A stretch of 64,000 nt of DNA from Flavobacterium sp. 90 (GCF_004339525.1 NZ_SMGE01000001.1:3038001-3102000); one strand, 5' to 3'. Shown: positions 53,039-62,925, numbered from the stretch's first letter. The notes: generated by a model not told the origin, from the sequence alone. Made by a program: numbers and translations.

Positions 53039-54472
53039 ATGTTTTTTAACTCTCTGGCTTTTGCCATTTTTTTACCAATCGTTTTTTTCTTGTATTGGTT
53101 CGTTTTTAATAAAACAAAAAGCACTCAAAATGCTTTATTAATTGTTGCCAGCTATTATTTTTATTCTTGCTGGGATTGGAGATTTTTATTTCTGTTGGTT
53201 TTTTCTACTTTCTTGGATTACTATACAGGAATTCAAATTGAAAAAGGAAAAACAGAACGAAATAGAAAATTTTGGTTTTGGCTTAGCATTTTGACTAATT
53301 TAGGATTTCTGGGAGTTTTTAAATACTACAATTTTTTCGCTTCATCATTTGCAGAACTATTAAATAATGTTGGTTTTAAAGCGAGTCCAATTTTGCTTAA
53401 TGTAATTCTTCCGGTTGGAATTTCATTTTATACTTTTCATGGATTATCATATGTTATCGATATTTATTATAAACGAATAAAAGCCGAATACAATTTTGTA
53501 GATTATTCATTATTTGTAAGTTACTTTCCGTTATTAGTTGCAGGACCAATAGAAAGAGCTACACATTTACTGCCTCAGGTAAAAATAAAAAGAGAATTTG
53601 ATCTTCAGATGGCTAAAGATGGCGTATGTCAGATTATTTGGGGATTAGTCAAAAAAGTTGTTATTGCAGATACTTGTGCTACTTATGCCAATGCTATTTT
53701 TGATCATTATACAGGTATGAATTCGTTCTCTCTAATTTTGGGTGCAATTTATTTTGCCTTTCAGATTTATGGAGATTTTTCAGGATATTCAGATATCGCA
53801 CTTGGAGTTTCAAAACTCTTTGGTTTAGATTTACTTAGAAACTTCAATTACCCTTATTTCTCAAGAGATATTGCAGAGTTTTGGCGTCGTTGGCATATTT
53901 CGCTTTCTTCCTGGTTTAGGGATTACCTTTATATTCCACTTGGAGGAAGCAAAGGTGGACTTTGGATGAAAATCAGAAATACCTTTATTATTTTTGTTGT
54001 GAGTGGTTTTTGGCACGGAGCAAACTGGACTTACCTCGCTTGGGGTTTCATAAATGCAATCTACTTTTTGCCATTATTGTTGTCCAATAGTAACAGAAAC
54101 AATATTGATGATGTAAGAATTTCTTGGAATTTTGATTCGGTAAAAGTGATGTTGAGTATTCTTTCTACTTTTTTAATTACTTGTATTGCCTGGGTATTTT
54201 TTAGAGCAAAAACAATTACCGATGCTGTTTTATATTTAAAAAGAATTGTCACCAATAGAGATTTTGGTTTTCAATATTTAGACAATGAACGTTACAGTTA
54301 TGAGTTGTTGGCAATGATAGGATTATTTGTTTTGGTTGAATGGAATAGTCGCACCAAAACAGAACCACTTTCAGGTAATAAGAGTACATTAAAAATTGCA
54401 CTGGCAATACTTGCAATTATGGCTTTTGGAACATTTTCGGATTATAAGGAATTTATATATTTTCAATTTTAA
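53039..54472 (+). CDS. MBOAT-family O-acyltransferase (AlgI-like)
   Basis: A 477-residue polytopic membrane protein. FFNSLAFAIFLPIVFFLYW at the N-terminus, YYFYSCWDWRFL, VAGPIERATHLLPQ, then EFWRRWHISLSSWFRDYLYI and SGFWHGANWTYLAWG with the catalytic His326 are the standard AlgI/DltB blocks. About 9-11 helices are predicted. It passes acyl groups across the membrane for attachment to an extracytoplasmic glycan. It overlaps the first of two SGNH-like genes by one base, the usual partner arrangement. Confidence 0.92.
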   Translation: MFFNSLAFAIFLPIVFFLYWFVFNKTKSTQNALLIVASYYFYSCWDWRFLFLLVFSTFLDYYTGIQIEKGKTERNRKFWFWLSILTNLGFLGVFKYYNFFASSFAELLNNVGFKASPILLNVILPVGISFYTFHGLSYVIDIYYKRIKAEYNFVDYSLFVSYFPLLVAGPIERATHLLPQVKIKREFDLQMAKDGVCQIIWGLVKKVVIADTCATYANAIFDHYTGMNSFSLILGAIYFAFQIYGDFSGYSDIALGVSKLFGLDLLRNFNYPYFSRDIAEFWRRWHISLSSWFRDYLYIPLGGSKGGLWMKIRNTFIIFVVSGFWHGANWTYLAWGFINAIYFLPLLLSNSNRNNIDDVRISWNFDSVKVMLSILSTFLITCIAWVFFRAKTITDAVLYLKRIVTNRDFGFQYLDNERYSYELLAMIGLFVLVEWNSRTKTEPLSGNKSTLKIALAILAIMAFGTFSDYKEFIYFQF

Positions 54473-55353
54473 TGAAACGTTTTTTAATTTATATTACTAA
54501 AATTTTTGTAGTAACGATTTTAGTTGCAGTTGTTTTAGACGGAATTTATACTGCTGTTTTTTTACAAACAAAAAACAGAGGAAAAATTGAAGATGTATAT
54601 AATTCAAAACCTAAAAAATTTGATGTTGTTTTTTTAGGATCTTCTCGAGCTAATAATCATTTTGTTGCGCAAATGTTTGAAGATAAAGGATTGAAGTCTT
54701 TTAATTATGGAATGAGTGGCGGACATCTATTTGAAGCATCGTTGCTTTTAAAACTTATGATCGAAAGAAAATATGTTATAAAAAATGTCATTTTAGAAGC
54801 CGATTTAAATTTATCAAACGAAGATGAAGCAGAAGGAATCTCAGCTTTGTTTCTCCCTTACATCCATAACTCTGAAACTATAAAAGAGCATTTTTCAAAA
54901 GAAGATAACTTTAAGGAATTGTATTACATTCCTTTTTACAGATATATTAAATACGGTACCAAAATAGGATTTAGAGAAACATTATTTGCGGCGATCCATA
55001 AAAAGACAAATCAGTTGGATAATCTTGGATATCATCCGTTAGAAAAGCACAAAAATGGCAATATGAAAAATAATATTGTAAATCTAAAACTACTTCCTCA
55101 TAATAAATATTATGAAGAGATTAAAAATATTTGCAAGGCCAATAACATTAATTTTATCGCAGTAATGACGCCAATGTGCGAAAATGTTGTTGGGATGAAT
55201 TATTTTGACAAAGTAAAAAAAGCATATCCGGAAATTCATAATTATGAAAATGTAGTAATCGAAAATAAATATTTTTCTTCTTGTGGTCATATGACTGATG
55301 AAGGTTCAAAAATTTTTACAGCCAAAATTCTAAAAGATTTTTTTCAGAAATAA
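54472..55353 (+). CDS. SGNH-like MBOAT partner, copy 1 (Asp of DxxH replaced)
   Basis: A 293-residue membrane-anchored protein: one N-terminal helix (about residues 4-28), then a periplasmic SGNH-hydrolase-like domain. The block I serine is in LGSSRANNHF (Gly56-Ser57-Ser58), an ADLNLSNEDE segment follows, and the C-terminal block reads FSSCGHMTDEG. There the DxxH dyad seen in copy 2 is SxxH (Ser270, His273), so a catalytic Asp appears lost. It shares one base with the MBOAT gene and is closely related to the next gene. It may be inactive or structural. Confidence 0.78.
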   Translation: MKRFLIYITKIFVVTILVAVVLDGIYTAVFLQTKNRGKIEDVYNSKPKKFDVVFLGSSRANNHFVAQMFEDKGLKSFNYGMSGGHLFEASLLLKLMIERKYVIKNVILEADLNLSNEDEAEGISALFLPYIHNSETIKEHFSKEDNFKELYYIPFYRYIKYGTKIGFRETLFAAIHKKTNQLDNLGYHPLEKHKNGNMKNNIVNLKLLPHNKYYEEIKNICKANNINFIAVMTPMCENVVGMNYFDKVKKAYPEIHNYENVVIENKYFSSCGHMTDEGSKIFTAKILKDFFQK

Positions 55354-55383
55354 CATAGCATTTTAAGTATTCTATAATTTTTA

Positions 55384-56262
55384 ATGATGAAAAATTTTTT
55401 ATTTTTTGTGCTCAAAATATTGATATTGACTCTTGTGATTGCAGTAGTTTTAGATTTGATTTATTCAAATTCTTTTTCTGTTTCAAAAAATAGAGGGAAA
55501 ATAGGATATGTATTCAATTCCACTCCCAAAGATTATGATGTTGTGATATTAGGTTCATCCAGAGCCAATAATCATTTTGTGACACAAATGTTTGAAGATC
55601 GAGGGTTGGTAACTTTTAATTTTGGTATGCAAGGTTCTAAGTTATTTGAGTCTGATTTAGTTTTAAAGCTGCTATTGGAAAAGAAGAATAAAATAAAAAA
55701 TTTAATTATTGATGTTGATGTAACCCTAAGATCAAGAAATAATTCTGAAGCTACAATTTTAAAGTTTTATCCTTATTTAAAATCTTCTTCAGCAATAAAA
55801 ACACATTTCAGGCTTTTACCTGATTTTAATGCAAATTATTATATTCCATTTTATAGGTACTTAAAATACGAAACTAAAATAGGTTTTAGGGAAATGTTTT
55901 TTTGTACTATTAATAAAAAAAGCAAAGAGCTGGATTATGGAGGATATCATGCTTTAGAAAAAAGTCAAACAAGTTTAGAAGAGAATTTATCTAAAACCGA
56001 TCCTTCAAGAAATCAATACTACGAAGAAATAAAGCAAATTTGCAAGGCAAATAAAATTAATCTGATCGCTGTAATGACGCCAATGTGTGAAAACGTTAAA
56101 GGATTTGATTATTTTAAAAAAGTAAAGAAGATATATCCGGAAATTCATAACTATGAAAATGTTGTAATCGAAGATAAATATTTTTCTGATTGTGGGCATA
56201 TGAATGATGAAGGAGCAAAAAAGTTTACAGCCATAATTCTAAAAGATTTTTTTAATAAATAA
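55384..56262 (+). CDS. SGNH-like MBOAT partner, copy 2 (intact DxxH)
   Basis: A 292-residue tandem duplicate of the preceding gene, with the same single N-terminal helix, the block I motif LGSSRANNHF (Gly57-Ser58-Ser59), MTPMCENVKGFDYF and a C-terminal FSDCGHMNDEG with Asp269 and His272 as a complete DxxH. Such proteins act with AlgI-like MBOAT transporters to transfer an acyl group, commonly acetyl, to the polysaccharide in the periplasm. ATGs at 55384 and 55387 are both possible starts. The next gene begins on the base after its stop. Confidence 0.8.
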   Translation: MMKNFLFFVLKILILTLVIAVVLDLIYSNSFSVSKNRGKIGYVFNSTPKDYDVVILGSSRANNHFVTQMFEDRGLVTFNFGMQGSKLFESDLVLKLLLEKKNKIKNLIIDVDVTLRSRNNSEATILKFYPYLKSSSAIKTHFRLLPDFNANYYIPFYRYLKYETKIGFREMFFCTINKKSKELDYGGYHALEKSQTSLEENLSKTDPSRNQYYEEIKQICKANKINLIAVMTPMCENVKGFDYFKKVKKIYPEIHNYENVVIEDKYFSDCGHMNDEGAKKFTAIILKDFFNK

Positions 56263-57417
56263 ATGCATATATCATTTTTAACACCAGAATTTCCTCATGA
56301 GAAAGTTGCTCATGCAGCCGGTATTGGTACAAGTATTAAAAATTTGGCTGAAGCTTTAACAAAAGAAGGAATAAAAGTTACTGTATTTGTGTATGGGCAA
56401 AAAACGCAGGAAGTATTGATCGAAAATGGACTTGAAATTCATCTGATAAAAAATAAAAAATTCAAATTTTTTGGATGGTTTTTTCATAGAAAATATATTC
56501 AGCAATATTGTAACTCTGTAATTAAACAAGAACATATAGAACTTTTAGAAGTAATAGATTGGACAGGGATTTCGGCTTTTATGAATTTTAAAGTTCCAAT
56601 TGTAATGCGTTTTCACGGAAGTGACGCTTATTTTTGTCATTTAGAAAAACGAAAACAAAAAGCTAAAAATTTTTGGTTTGAGAAATTAGCGGTCAAAGGG
56701 GCGAAGGACTTTATTGCTCCAACAAAATTTGCCGGAGAAGTATCGAAGGAGCTTTTTAAAATAAAAAATAAGGCAATTACAACTATTTACAACGGTATTG
56801 AATTGGGATGTTTCCAGAATAATAATCCTGAAATATTTGAAAAAGAATCAATTTTATATATTGGAACTTTAATTAGAAAAAAAGGAGTTTTGGAATTACC
56901 GGAAATCTTTAATAAAGTTAGAGATGTTTTACCTCACGCAAGATTGATCCTGATTGGTGGTGATTCTTACGATATAAAAACAAACTCAAATTCAACTTGG
57001 AAATTAATGCAAAATCAATTCAAAAATGATGATTTGAAAAACGTTAGTTATTTAGGAAGTATTTCTTATAGCGAAGTCCAGAACTATATAAAAAGAGCAA
57101 ATGTCTGTGTTTTTCCAAGCTTTGCAGAAACCTTTGGAATGGTTACAATTGAAGCAATGGCGTTGCAAAAAGCGATCGTAAATAGTGATATTGGCTGGTC
57201 AAAAGAGTTGATTATAAACGAAGAAAGCGGTTTTTTGGTTCATCCTGAAAATCATGATTTATATGCTGAAAAAATTATTCAATTGTTGAAAGATGATTTG
57301 TTTTGTTTGCAAATGGGTAAACAAGCCAGAACCAGAGTCGAAGACAATTTTGACAGCAATAAAATTGCCAAAAGAAATATAGAATTTTATCAGAAAACAA
57401 TTAATCAAAATAAATAG
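56263..57417 (+). CDS. Family 4 glycosyltransferase (GT-B)
   Basis: A 384-residue GT-B enzyme. The N-terminus ISFLTPEFPHEKVAHAAGIG with the glycine-rich loop, MRFHGSDAYF, and APTKFAGEV form the acceptor half; TIYNGIELG, LYIGTLIRKKGVLELPE and PSFAETFGMVTIEAMALQ (about residues 285-302, EX7E glutamates) form the donor half. It begins at the first base after the SGNH gene. Sugar specificity cannot be read. Confidence 0.9.
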   Translation: MHISFLTPEFPHEKVAHAAGIGTSIKNLAEALTKEGIKVTVFVYGQKTQEVLIENGLEIHLIKNKKFKFFGWFFHRKYIQQYCNSVIKQEHIELLEVIDWTGISAFMNFKVPIVMRFHGSDAYFCHLEKRKQKAKNFWFEKLAVKGAKDFIAPTKFAGEVSKELFKIKNKAITTIYNGIELGCFQNNNPEIFEKESILYIGTLIRKKGVLELPEIFNKVRDVLPHARLILIGGDSYDIKTNSNSTWKLMQNQFKNDDLKNVSYLGSISYSEVQNYIKRANVCVFPSFAETFGMVTIEAMALQKAIVNSDIGWSKELIINEESGFLVHPENHDLYAEKIIQLLKDDLFCLQMGKQARTRVEDNFDSNKIAKRNIEFYQKTINQNK

Positions 57418-57422
57418 AAAAA

Positions 57423-58961
57423 ATGGTAATTGTTTATCATCAAAATAATAAAGTTGTTGAAATTCAATATGATGAAAAGCGTATTGACTTCGAAAAATTA
57501 AATATAACTAAAGCTTTATTTAAAATAGCCAGTTTATATTCGGATCAATTAATTATCTGGTGTCATGTTGATTTAAAGACAAATTTAAATCTTTCAAAAC
57601 TCCAGGAAATTTTTCATCATAATAAAATAATAGCATCTTATAATGTTTCTGAAAGTACATTTCTACCTGAAGCAATTGGTTATGTTGATGGATCTCCTTT
57701 TATGAAAATCAAAAAAGAAGTACGTTATCCAACCTGGCAAATGAGCAGTTCCGTGGGAGGTGCTCACGCATCAATTTTATTGTCTTTCAAAGATAAAATT
57801 AAAGAGTCTGATAACTTTGATTATTTTTTGAATTCACTAGCAAAGTTGGCAATGCCTCTTGGTCTTTTATGTTATTCAGAGCCAGCATTTTTAAATGATT
57901 TTTCAGATAAAAAAGGAAAGGATAAACAAAGCTTATATATCTTATTCCGATTTGTAAAACAACATTATAAAGTAAGTTGGGGGTTTTTATTGTTGCTCAA
58001 TTTGTTCTTATATGAGAAAAAAATTGCCCTTTTGCCCTTTATTAATAGTTTATTTTACCGTAGAAGAGTACTTAATAATGATTTATTGGATAGTATTAAA
58101 GTTCAATCTTCAAAAAAAATAGTAGAGAAAGGTACTATAGATGTAATAATTCCGACCATTGGAAGAAAAAAGTACTTGTACGATGTATTAAAAGATTTGT
58201 CAAAACAAACGCATTTACCAAAAAAAGTAATTGTAGTTGAACAAAATCCAAATCCTGAAAGCACATCAGAACTTGATTATATTGCAGATGATAATTGGCC
58301 ATTTGCAATAAAACATATTTTTACACATCAGGCTGGAGCTTGTAATGCAAGAAATGTAGCTTTGGCTGAAGTCGAGAGCGAATGGGTTTTTCTTAATGAT
58401 GATGACAATAGATTTGAAATAAATTTAATAGAAAAAACTCTTGAAAATTGTATAAAATATGGTTCTGAGGTTGCAAGTAACTTTTATCCAAAGATTAATG
58501 AAGAAAGAAAAATTAATCTTGTAAACCAAGCAGATTTTTTTGGTTCTGGAAATAGTTTTATTACAAGTAGTTTACTTGATAAAGTTTCATTTAGAATGGG
58601 TTTTGAGTTTGGTTATGGAGAAGACAGTGATTTTGGAATGCAAATCAGAAATTCAGGAGTTGATATTTTGTATTTTCCTAATCCCGAAATTTTACATTTA
58701 AGCGCACCAACAGGAGGATTTAGAACTAAGCCGGTTTTAGCCTGGCAAAATGATGTTGTTCAGCCAAAACCATCACCTACAATAATGCTGTTCAATTTAT
58801 TGCATAAAACCCCAGAACAGATTAAAGGATATAAATCAACATTGTTTTTTAAATTTTATAAAGTTCAAACGATTAAAAATCCAATTAAATATTGGAGTAA
58901 TTTTCAAAAACAATGGGCTCAGAGTTTATATTGGGCCAATGAATTAAAAAATAAGATATGA
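57423..58961 (+). CDS. Two-part glycosyltransferase: unknown N-terminal domain plus GT2 domain
   Basis: A 512-residue protein, longer than its GT2 neighbours. Residues from about 239 form a GT-A domain with DVIIPTIGRKKYLYD, a VVEQNPNP segment, HQAGACNARNVAL, and FLNDDDNRFE near residue 322-331; GEDSDFGMQIRN is the later acidic block. The first 230 residues look alpha/beta and contain SYNVSEST, a GYVDGSPF stretch and a hydrophobic part near 175-205, but match no domain I know. This may be a second, degenerate transferase domain. It overlaps the next GT gene by 4 bases. Confidence 0.75.
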   Translation: MVIVYHQNNKVVEIQYDEKRIDFEKLNITKALFKIASLYSDQLIIWCHVDLKTNLNLSKLQEIFHHNKIIASYNVSESTFLPEAIGYVDGSPFMKIKKEVRYPTWQMSSSVGGAHASILLSFKDKIKESDNFDYFLNSLAKLAMPLGLLCYSEPAFLNDFSDKKGKDKQSLYILFRFVKQHYKVSWGFLLLLNLFLYEKKIALLPFINSLFYRRRVLNNDLLDSIKVQSSKKIVEKGTIDVIIPTIGRKKYLYDVLKDLSKQTHLPKKVIVVEQNPNPESTSELDYIADDNWPFAIKHIFTHQAGACNARNVALAEVESEWVFLNDDDNRFEINLIEKTLENCIKYGSEVASNFYPKINEERKINLVNQADFFGSGNSFITSSLLDKVSFRMGFEFGYGEDSDFGMQIRNSGVDILYFPNPEILHLSAPTGGFRTKPVLAWQNDVVQPKPSPTIMLFNLLHKTPEQIKGYKSTLFFKFYKVQTIKNPIKYWSNFQKQWAQSLYWANELKNKI

Positions 58962-59959
58962 AATTCTCCTTAATCGTTTGTACTTATCTAAGACCGGATT
59001 CATTAACTGCATTGTTGCAATCTGTTCAAAATCAAAGTCTTTATCCCGATGAAATTTTAATTGTTGACGGCTCTACAGATGACAGAACAAAAAATGCTTT
59101 AAATCAATTCCATTTTAAGAATATAAATTATTTTTTAGTTTCTGATGAAAATAGAGGATTGACAAAACAAAGGAATTTCGGAGTTTCTAAGGTTGCCAGT
59201 GATTCAGAAATTGTTTGTTTTCTAGATGATGATACCGTTTTAGAAGAAGATTATTTTTCGGAAATACTTCAAACATTCCATACAAATCCTGATGTTATTG
59301 GTGTTGGCGGCGTGGCGATAAATGAATACAAATGGAAACCTCAGATAGAGAATGTTTTTTATAATCCTAAAAAATATTATTTGTTTGAAGGATATGCTTA
59401 TAAAGAAGGTTTACGAAATGTGATTAGAAATTATTTCGGGCTCGCTTCTAATTTAGGTCCCGGAAAAATGCCGGAGTATTCACATGGTAAAACATGCGGA
59501 TTTCCATTGACGGGGAAAACTTATGAAGTAGATTTACTGATAGGAATGTCGATGTCTTTTAGGAAAAGTGTTTTTGACAAGATTAATTTTTCAAGATTTT
59601 TTGAAGGTTATGGTTTATACGAAGATGCAGATTTTAGTGTAAGAGCCTTACAGTATGGTAAAAATGTAATTAATACAAAAGCAAATTTATCGCATTTTCA
59701 TGCTGAATCCGGGCGACCAAATAAATACAAATATGGCATAATGGTAGTAAGAAACGGCTGGTATGTTTGGAGAGTTAAAAATTCAAACCCCGGTTTTAAT
59801 GATCGTTTTAAATGGAATGCCATTACAGTATTACTAACCATCATTAGATGGAGTAATGTAATAACCGAACCAAACAAAAAAGAAGCGTTTACAGAAGCAA
59901 TAGGTAGAACTGTTGGCTGGTGGAGTTTATTGTTTAATAAACCAAAATTTACGAAATGA
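58958..59959 (+). CDS. Family 2 glycosyltransferase
   Basis: A 333-residue GT-A enzyme with SLIVCTYLRPDSLTALLQSV, VDGSTDDRT (about residues 37-45), ENRGLTKQRNFG and the metal-binding FLDDDTVLEED near 89-99. GYGLYEDADFSVRAL carries the probable catalytic base. It resembles rhamnosyl- and other hexosyltransferases of GT2, but no specific donor is evident. It overlaps both neighbours by 4 bases, giving tight translational coupling. Confidence 0.88.
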   Translation: MKFSLIVCTYLRPDSLTALLQSVQNQSLYPDEILIVDGSTDDRTKNALNQFHFKNINYFLVSDENRGLTKQRNFGVSKVASDSEIVCFLDDDTVLEEDYFSEILQTFHTNPDVIGVGGVAINEYKWKPQIENVFYNPKKYYLFEGYAYKEGLRNVIRNYFGLASNLGPGKMPEYSHGKTCGFPLTGKTYEVDLLIGMSMSFRKSVFDKINFSRFFEGYGLYEDADFSVRALQYGKNVINTKANLSHFHAESGRPNKYKYGIMVVRNGWYVWRVKNSNPGFNDRFKWNAITVLLTIIRWSNVITEPNKKEAFTEAIGRTVGWWSLLFNKPKFTK

Positions 59960-60939
59960 AACCTAAAGTTTATATTTACGGCCTTTGTGATGTTTTTTAT
60001 GACGGATATTATATTAAAGGTTTAAACGAAATATTTGAAAACATTCAATTTAGTGTTTCAAAGTTTCCTGATTTTGCTCAGGGAACTTTTGCTTTTATAA
60101 TTGAAGAAGATAATGGAGGAGTTCAAAATTTAATAATAGATTCGAAAGATTCATCACAAATTGATAAAAAGGCTCTGGAATGGTGTTCAGTTTATGGTAA
60201 AGCAAATTACAATATCGAAAATTTAGAAACATCAGACAAGGCTAAAATTATTGCCATTGGTCCAAGTTTTGGTATTCAGATTTGGAATTTATTAGAAACA
60301 GTTTATCACTTAATTTTAAATTTTATCAGGTTTCGAGATTCCATTTCACATAAACGTGAATTTATGGCCAATTATTGGAGACAATATAAGAGATTTGCTT
60401 TAAAAAAGTATAAAAACGATTTGTCTTCAGGTAATTACGTTTTTTTTATGAATAGCATTTGGAAACAAGAACCAGAAACGAATAAAAACCGAGCATTGTT
60501 TATAGAATCGTGTAAAGACAATACAAATGTTTCTTTTGAAGGCGGATTTGCGGCTAGAAAAGATGGGAATAATTTAGGATTGGATGCTTTAGTTTACTCG
60601 GAACGTATTTCTTTAGCAGTATATCTTAAAAAAATAAAAAAATCTGCCTTCGTCTTTAATACACCCGCCGTACTTTCATGTCACGGTTGGAAATTGGCCG
60701 AATTTTTAGCTTTAGGAAAGGCCATAATCACAACACCTCATTACAATATATTACCAGCAGATTTGTTGGATAATAAACATGTACTTTATGTCAATAATAG
60801 CAATGATATAAAAGAAGCTATTAATAAATTAACAACAAATGTTGATTTAAGAAGGAAATTAGAACGTGAAAGCAGGGAATATTTTGATAAATACCTGGCT
60901 CCGGAAAAAGTTATTACAAGATTATTAGAAAAAATATAA
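59956..60939 (+). CDS. Putative GT-B glycosyltransferase
   Basis: A 327-residue protein with no signal peptide. The C-terminal part fits the donor-binding half of a GT-B fold: a VFNTPAVLSCHGWKLAEFLA block near residues 234-253 (with the conserved Glu), GKAIITTPHYN, and a helical NNVDLRRKLERES-like tail typical of GT4/GT1 ends. The N-terminal half is not recognisable to me. It lies between two clear glycosyltransferases with overlaps of 4 bases and a 1-base gap, which favours a transferase role. Confidence 0.55.
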   Translation: MKPKVYIYGLCDVFYDGYYIKGLNEIFENIQFSVSKFPDFAQGTFAFIIEEDNGGVQNLIIDSKDSSQIDKKALEWCSVYGKANYNIENLETSDKAKIIAIGPSFGIQIWNLLETVYHLILNFIRFRDSISHKREFMANYWRQYKRFALKKYKNDLSSGNYVFFMNSIWKQEPETNKNRALFIESCKDNTNVSFEGGFAARKDGNNLGLDALVYSERISLAVYLKKIKKSAFVFNTPAVLSCHGWKLAEFLALGKAIITTPHYNILPADLLDNKHVLYVNNSNDIKEAINKLTTNVDLRRKLERESREYFDKYLAPEKVITRLLEKI

Positions 60940-60940
60940 A

Positions 60941-62059
60941 ATGAAGTTCGCAATAATTACGCATGTAATTCACTATAAAGTAGGAAATCAATACTTTGGT
61001 TATGCACCCTATATACGTGAGATGAATATCTGGCTTAAATATGTTGATGAAGTAATTATTGTAGCACCTTCGTCAAAAGGAAGTCCAACAGAAATTGACT
61101 TAGATTATAAACACGATAAAATAGATTTTAGAGATGTATCAGAATTTAGTTTTACCAGTTTAAAAAATAATCTGATATCACTTTATAAACTGCCAAGAAT
61201 TTTTTGGACAGTCTTTTGGGCAATGAAAAACGCAGATCACATTCATTTGCGCTGTCCAGGAAATACAGGATTGATTGGATGTTTTGTTCAGATTTTATTC
61301 CCCAAAAAAACAAAAACAGCTAAATATGCTGGTAATTGGGATCCGGCAAGTAAACAGCCTTGGACTTATAAATTGCAGAAATACATTTTGGGAAATACAT
61401 TTTTGACGAAAAATATGCAGGTTTTGGTTTATGGCGATTGGAAAAACCAATCAAAAAATATTAAACCTTTTTTTACCGCAACTTACTCAGATATTGAAAA
61501 AATAAGTATTCAGAAATTGAATTTTGATTCAACAATAGAATTCGTTTTTGTTGGAAGTTTAGTTGAAGGAAAAAATCCAATGTATGCTTTAAAACTGGTT
61601 GAACAATTAGTTAAAAATGGAAAAAAAGCTATTTTAAATTTTTATGGAGAAGGAATTGAACGAGCTTCTTTAGAAAATTATATTAAAGAAAATGATCTGC
61701 ATGATAATGTTTTTCTTAATGGAAATCAGAATAAAGAAACAGTAAAACTAGCTTACCAAAGAAGTCATTTCGTTATTTTGCCATCAAAAAGTGAAGGTTG
61801 GCCAAAAGCTGTTGCAGAAGGAATGTTTTATGGATGTGTTCCAATTGCGACTTCAGTTTCCTGTGTTCCGTTTATGCTGGATTATGGAGAGAGAGGAGTT
61901 TTACTCGAGATGGATTTAGAACAAGATATTCAGCAATTAGAAACCATTTTAAATAACGAAATGGTTTTTGATAATAAAAGAATACAAGCGTCAGAATGGT
62001 CGCAAAAATATACTTTAAATGTTTTTGAAGAAGAAATAAAAAAATTACTAAGAGAATGA
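60941..62059 (+). CDS. Family 4 glycosyltransferase (GT-B)
   Basis: A 372-residue GT-B enzyme. ITHVIHYKVGNQYFGYAPYI at the N-terminus, HLRCPGNTGLIG and AKYAGNWDP in the acceptor half, FVFVGSLVEGKNPMYAL in the linker region, and PSKSEGWPKAVAEGMFYGC (about residues 281-299) with the EX7E-type glutamates. A C-terminal WSQKYTLNVFEEEIKKLL helix ends the fold. It starts one base after the upstream gene and overlaps the methyltransferase gene by 4 bases. Confidence 0.88.
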   Translation: MKFAIITHVIHYKVGNQYFGYAPYIREMNIWLKYVDEVIIVAPSSKGSPTEIDLDYKHDKIDFRDVSEFSFTSLKNNLISLYKLPRIFWTVFWAMKNADHIHLRCPGNTGLIGCFVQILFPKKTKTAKYAGNWDPASKQPWTYKLQKYILGNTFLTKNMQVLVYGDWKNQSKNIKPFFTATYSDIEKISIQKLNFDSTIEFVFVGSLVEGKNPMYALKLVEQLVKNGKKAILNFYGEGIERASLENYIKENDLHDNVFLNGNQNKETVKLAYQRSHFVILPSKSEGWPKAVAEGMFYGCVPIATSVSCVPFMLDYGERGVLLEMDLEQDIQQLETILNNEMVFDNKRIQASEWSQKYTLNVFEEEIKKLLRE

Positions 62060-62925
62060 AGCATACTACCAAAACAAAAATTTTTAAAGGGTTATCTGTT
62101 TTACCAAATAGATTAGGATATAGTATTTATCATCTTTTGCAAAATATTGGAGGGAATCAATCCTTTGATTCTAAGGTGAAATCAACGAAAAATACTTATG
62201 AAAAAGTAGTGGAGATTTTAAGCAAAAACAATATAAATCTTTTAGATAAAAAAATTGCAGAATTGGGCTCTGGCTGGGTTCCAATTTTTCCATATCAATT
62301 GATAATTGAGGGAAAAGCAAAAAAAGTTGACACTTATGATATCAATGAACATTTTAATAATAAAGAAATAGAGCAGTTAAATTCTTTTTCTGTCAGTAAT
62401 CATGATATTGTATTTGAGAAAAAAGGAAAATATAATTTACTCAAAGGAGTTTCTTATTTTCCAAAGACAAACATTTGCCATGGAGATCTTAAGGATATTG
62501 ATTTGGTTTTGTCTCGATTTGTCTTAGAGCATGTAACACCAAAAGATTTATTCGAAATCCATGATTTTCTGTATTCAAATTTGAAACCGGGAGGATTAGT
62601 TTTACATTTAATTTCGCCAAGTGATCACCGAGCGTACTCGGATTCTTCGCTTTCATTGCAAGATTTTTTAAAATATAGTGAAGAGGAATGGAATCAGATT
62701 CAGACAAAATTTGATTATCACAACAGACTTAGATTGCCGCAATACCTAAAGATTTTAAGCAAGGATTTTGAAATACTATATTTTGAACATGATGAAATTA
62801 ATACAGATTCTGATAGTTATAAAAAATTCCGAAAACTAAAAATCCATGAAGATTTCAGTAGTTTTAGCGAACAGGAATTGATGGCTGGAAGTATAAATAT
62901 ACTTTTGAAAAAGAAGGATAAATGA
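62056..62925 (+). CDS. SAM-dependent methyltransferase-like protein
   Basis: A 289-residue protein with a class I methyltransferase core. IAELGSGWVPIFPYQL near residues 72-87 is motif I, DTYDINEHF gives the acidic residue after strand 2, and LVLSRFVLEHVTPKDLFEIH with SNLKPGGLVLHLISPSDH (about residues 150-190) are the later motifs. An N-terminal extension of about 65 residues is basic. It overlaps genes on both sides by 4 bases. The methyl acceptor is presumably a sugar in the glycan; this is inferred. Confidence 0.78.
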   Translation: MKHTTKTKIFKGLSVLPNRLGYSIYHLLQNIGGNQSFDSKVKSTKNTYEKVVEILSKNNINLLDKKIAELGSGWVPIFPYQLIIEGKAKKVDTYDINEHFNNKEIEQLNSFSVSNHDIVFEKKGKYNLLKGVSYFPKTNICHGDLKDIDLVLSRFVLEHVTPKDLFEIHDFLYSNLKPGGLVLHLISPSDHRAYSDSSLSLQDFLKYSEEEWNQIQTKFDYHNRLRLPQYLKILSKDFEILYFEHDEINTDSDSYKKFRKLKIHEDFSSFSEQELMAGSINILLKKKDK

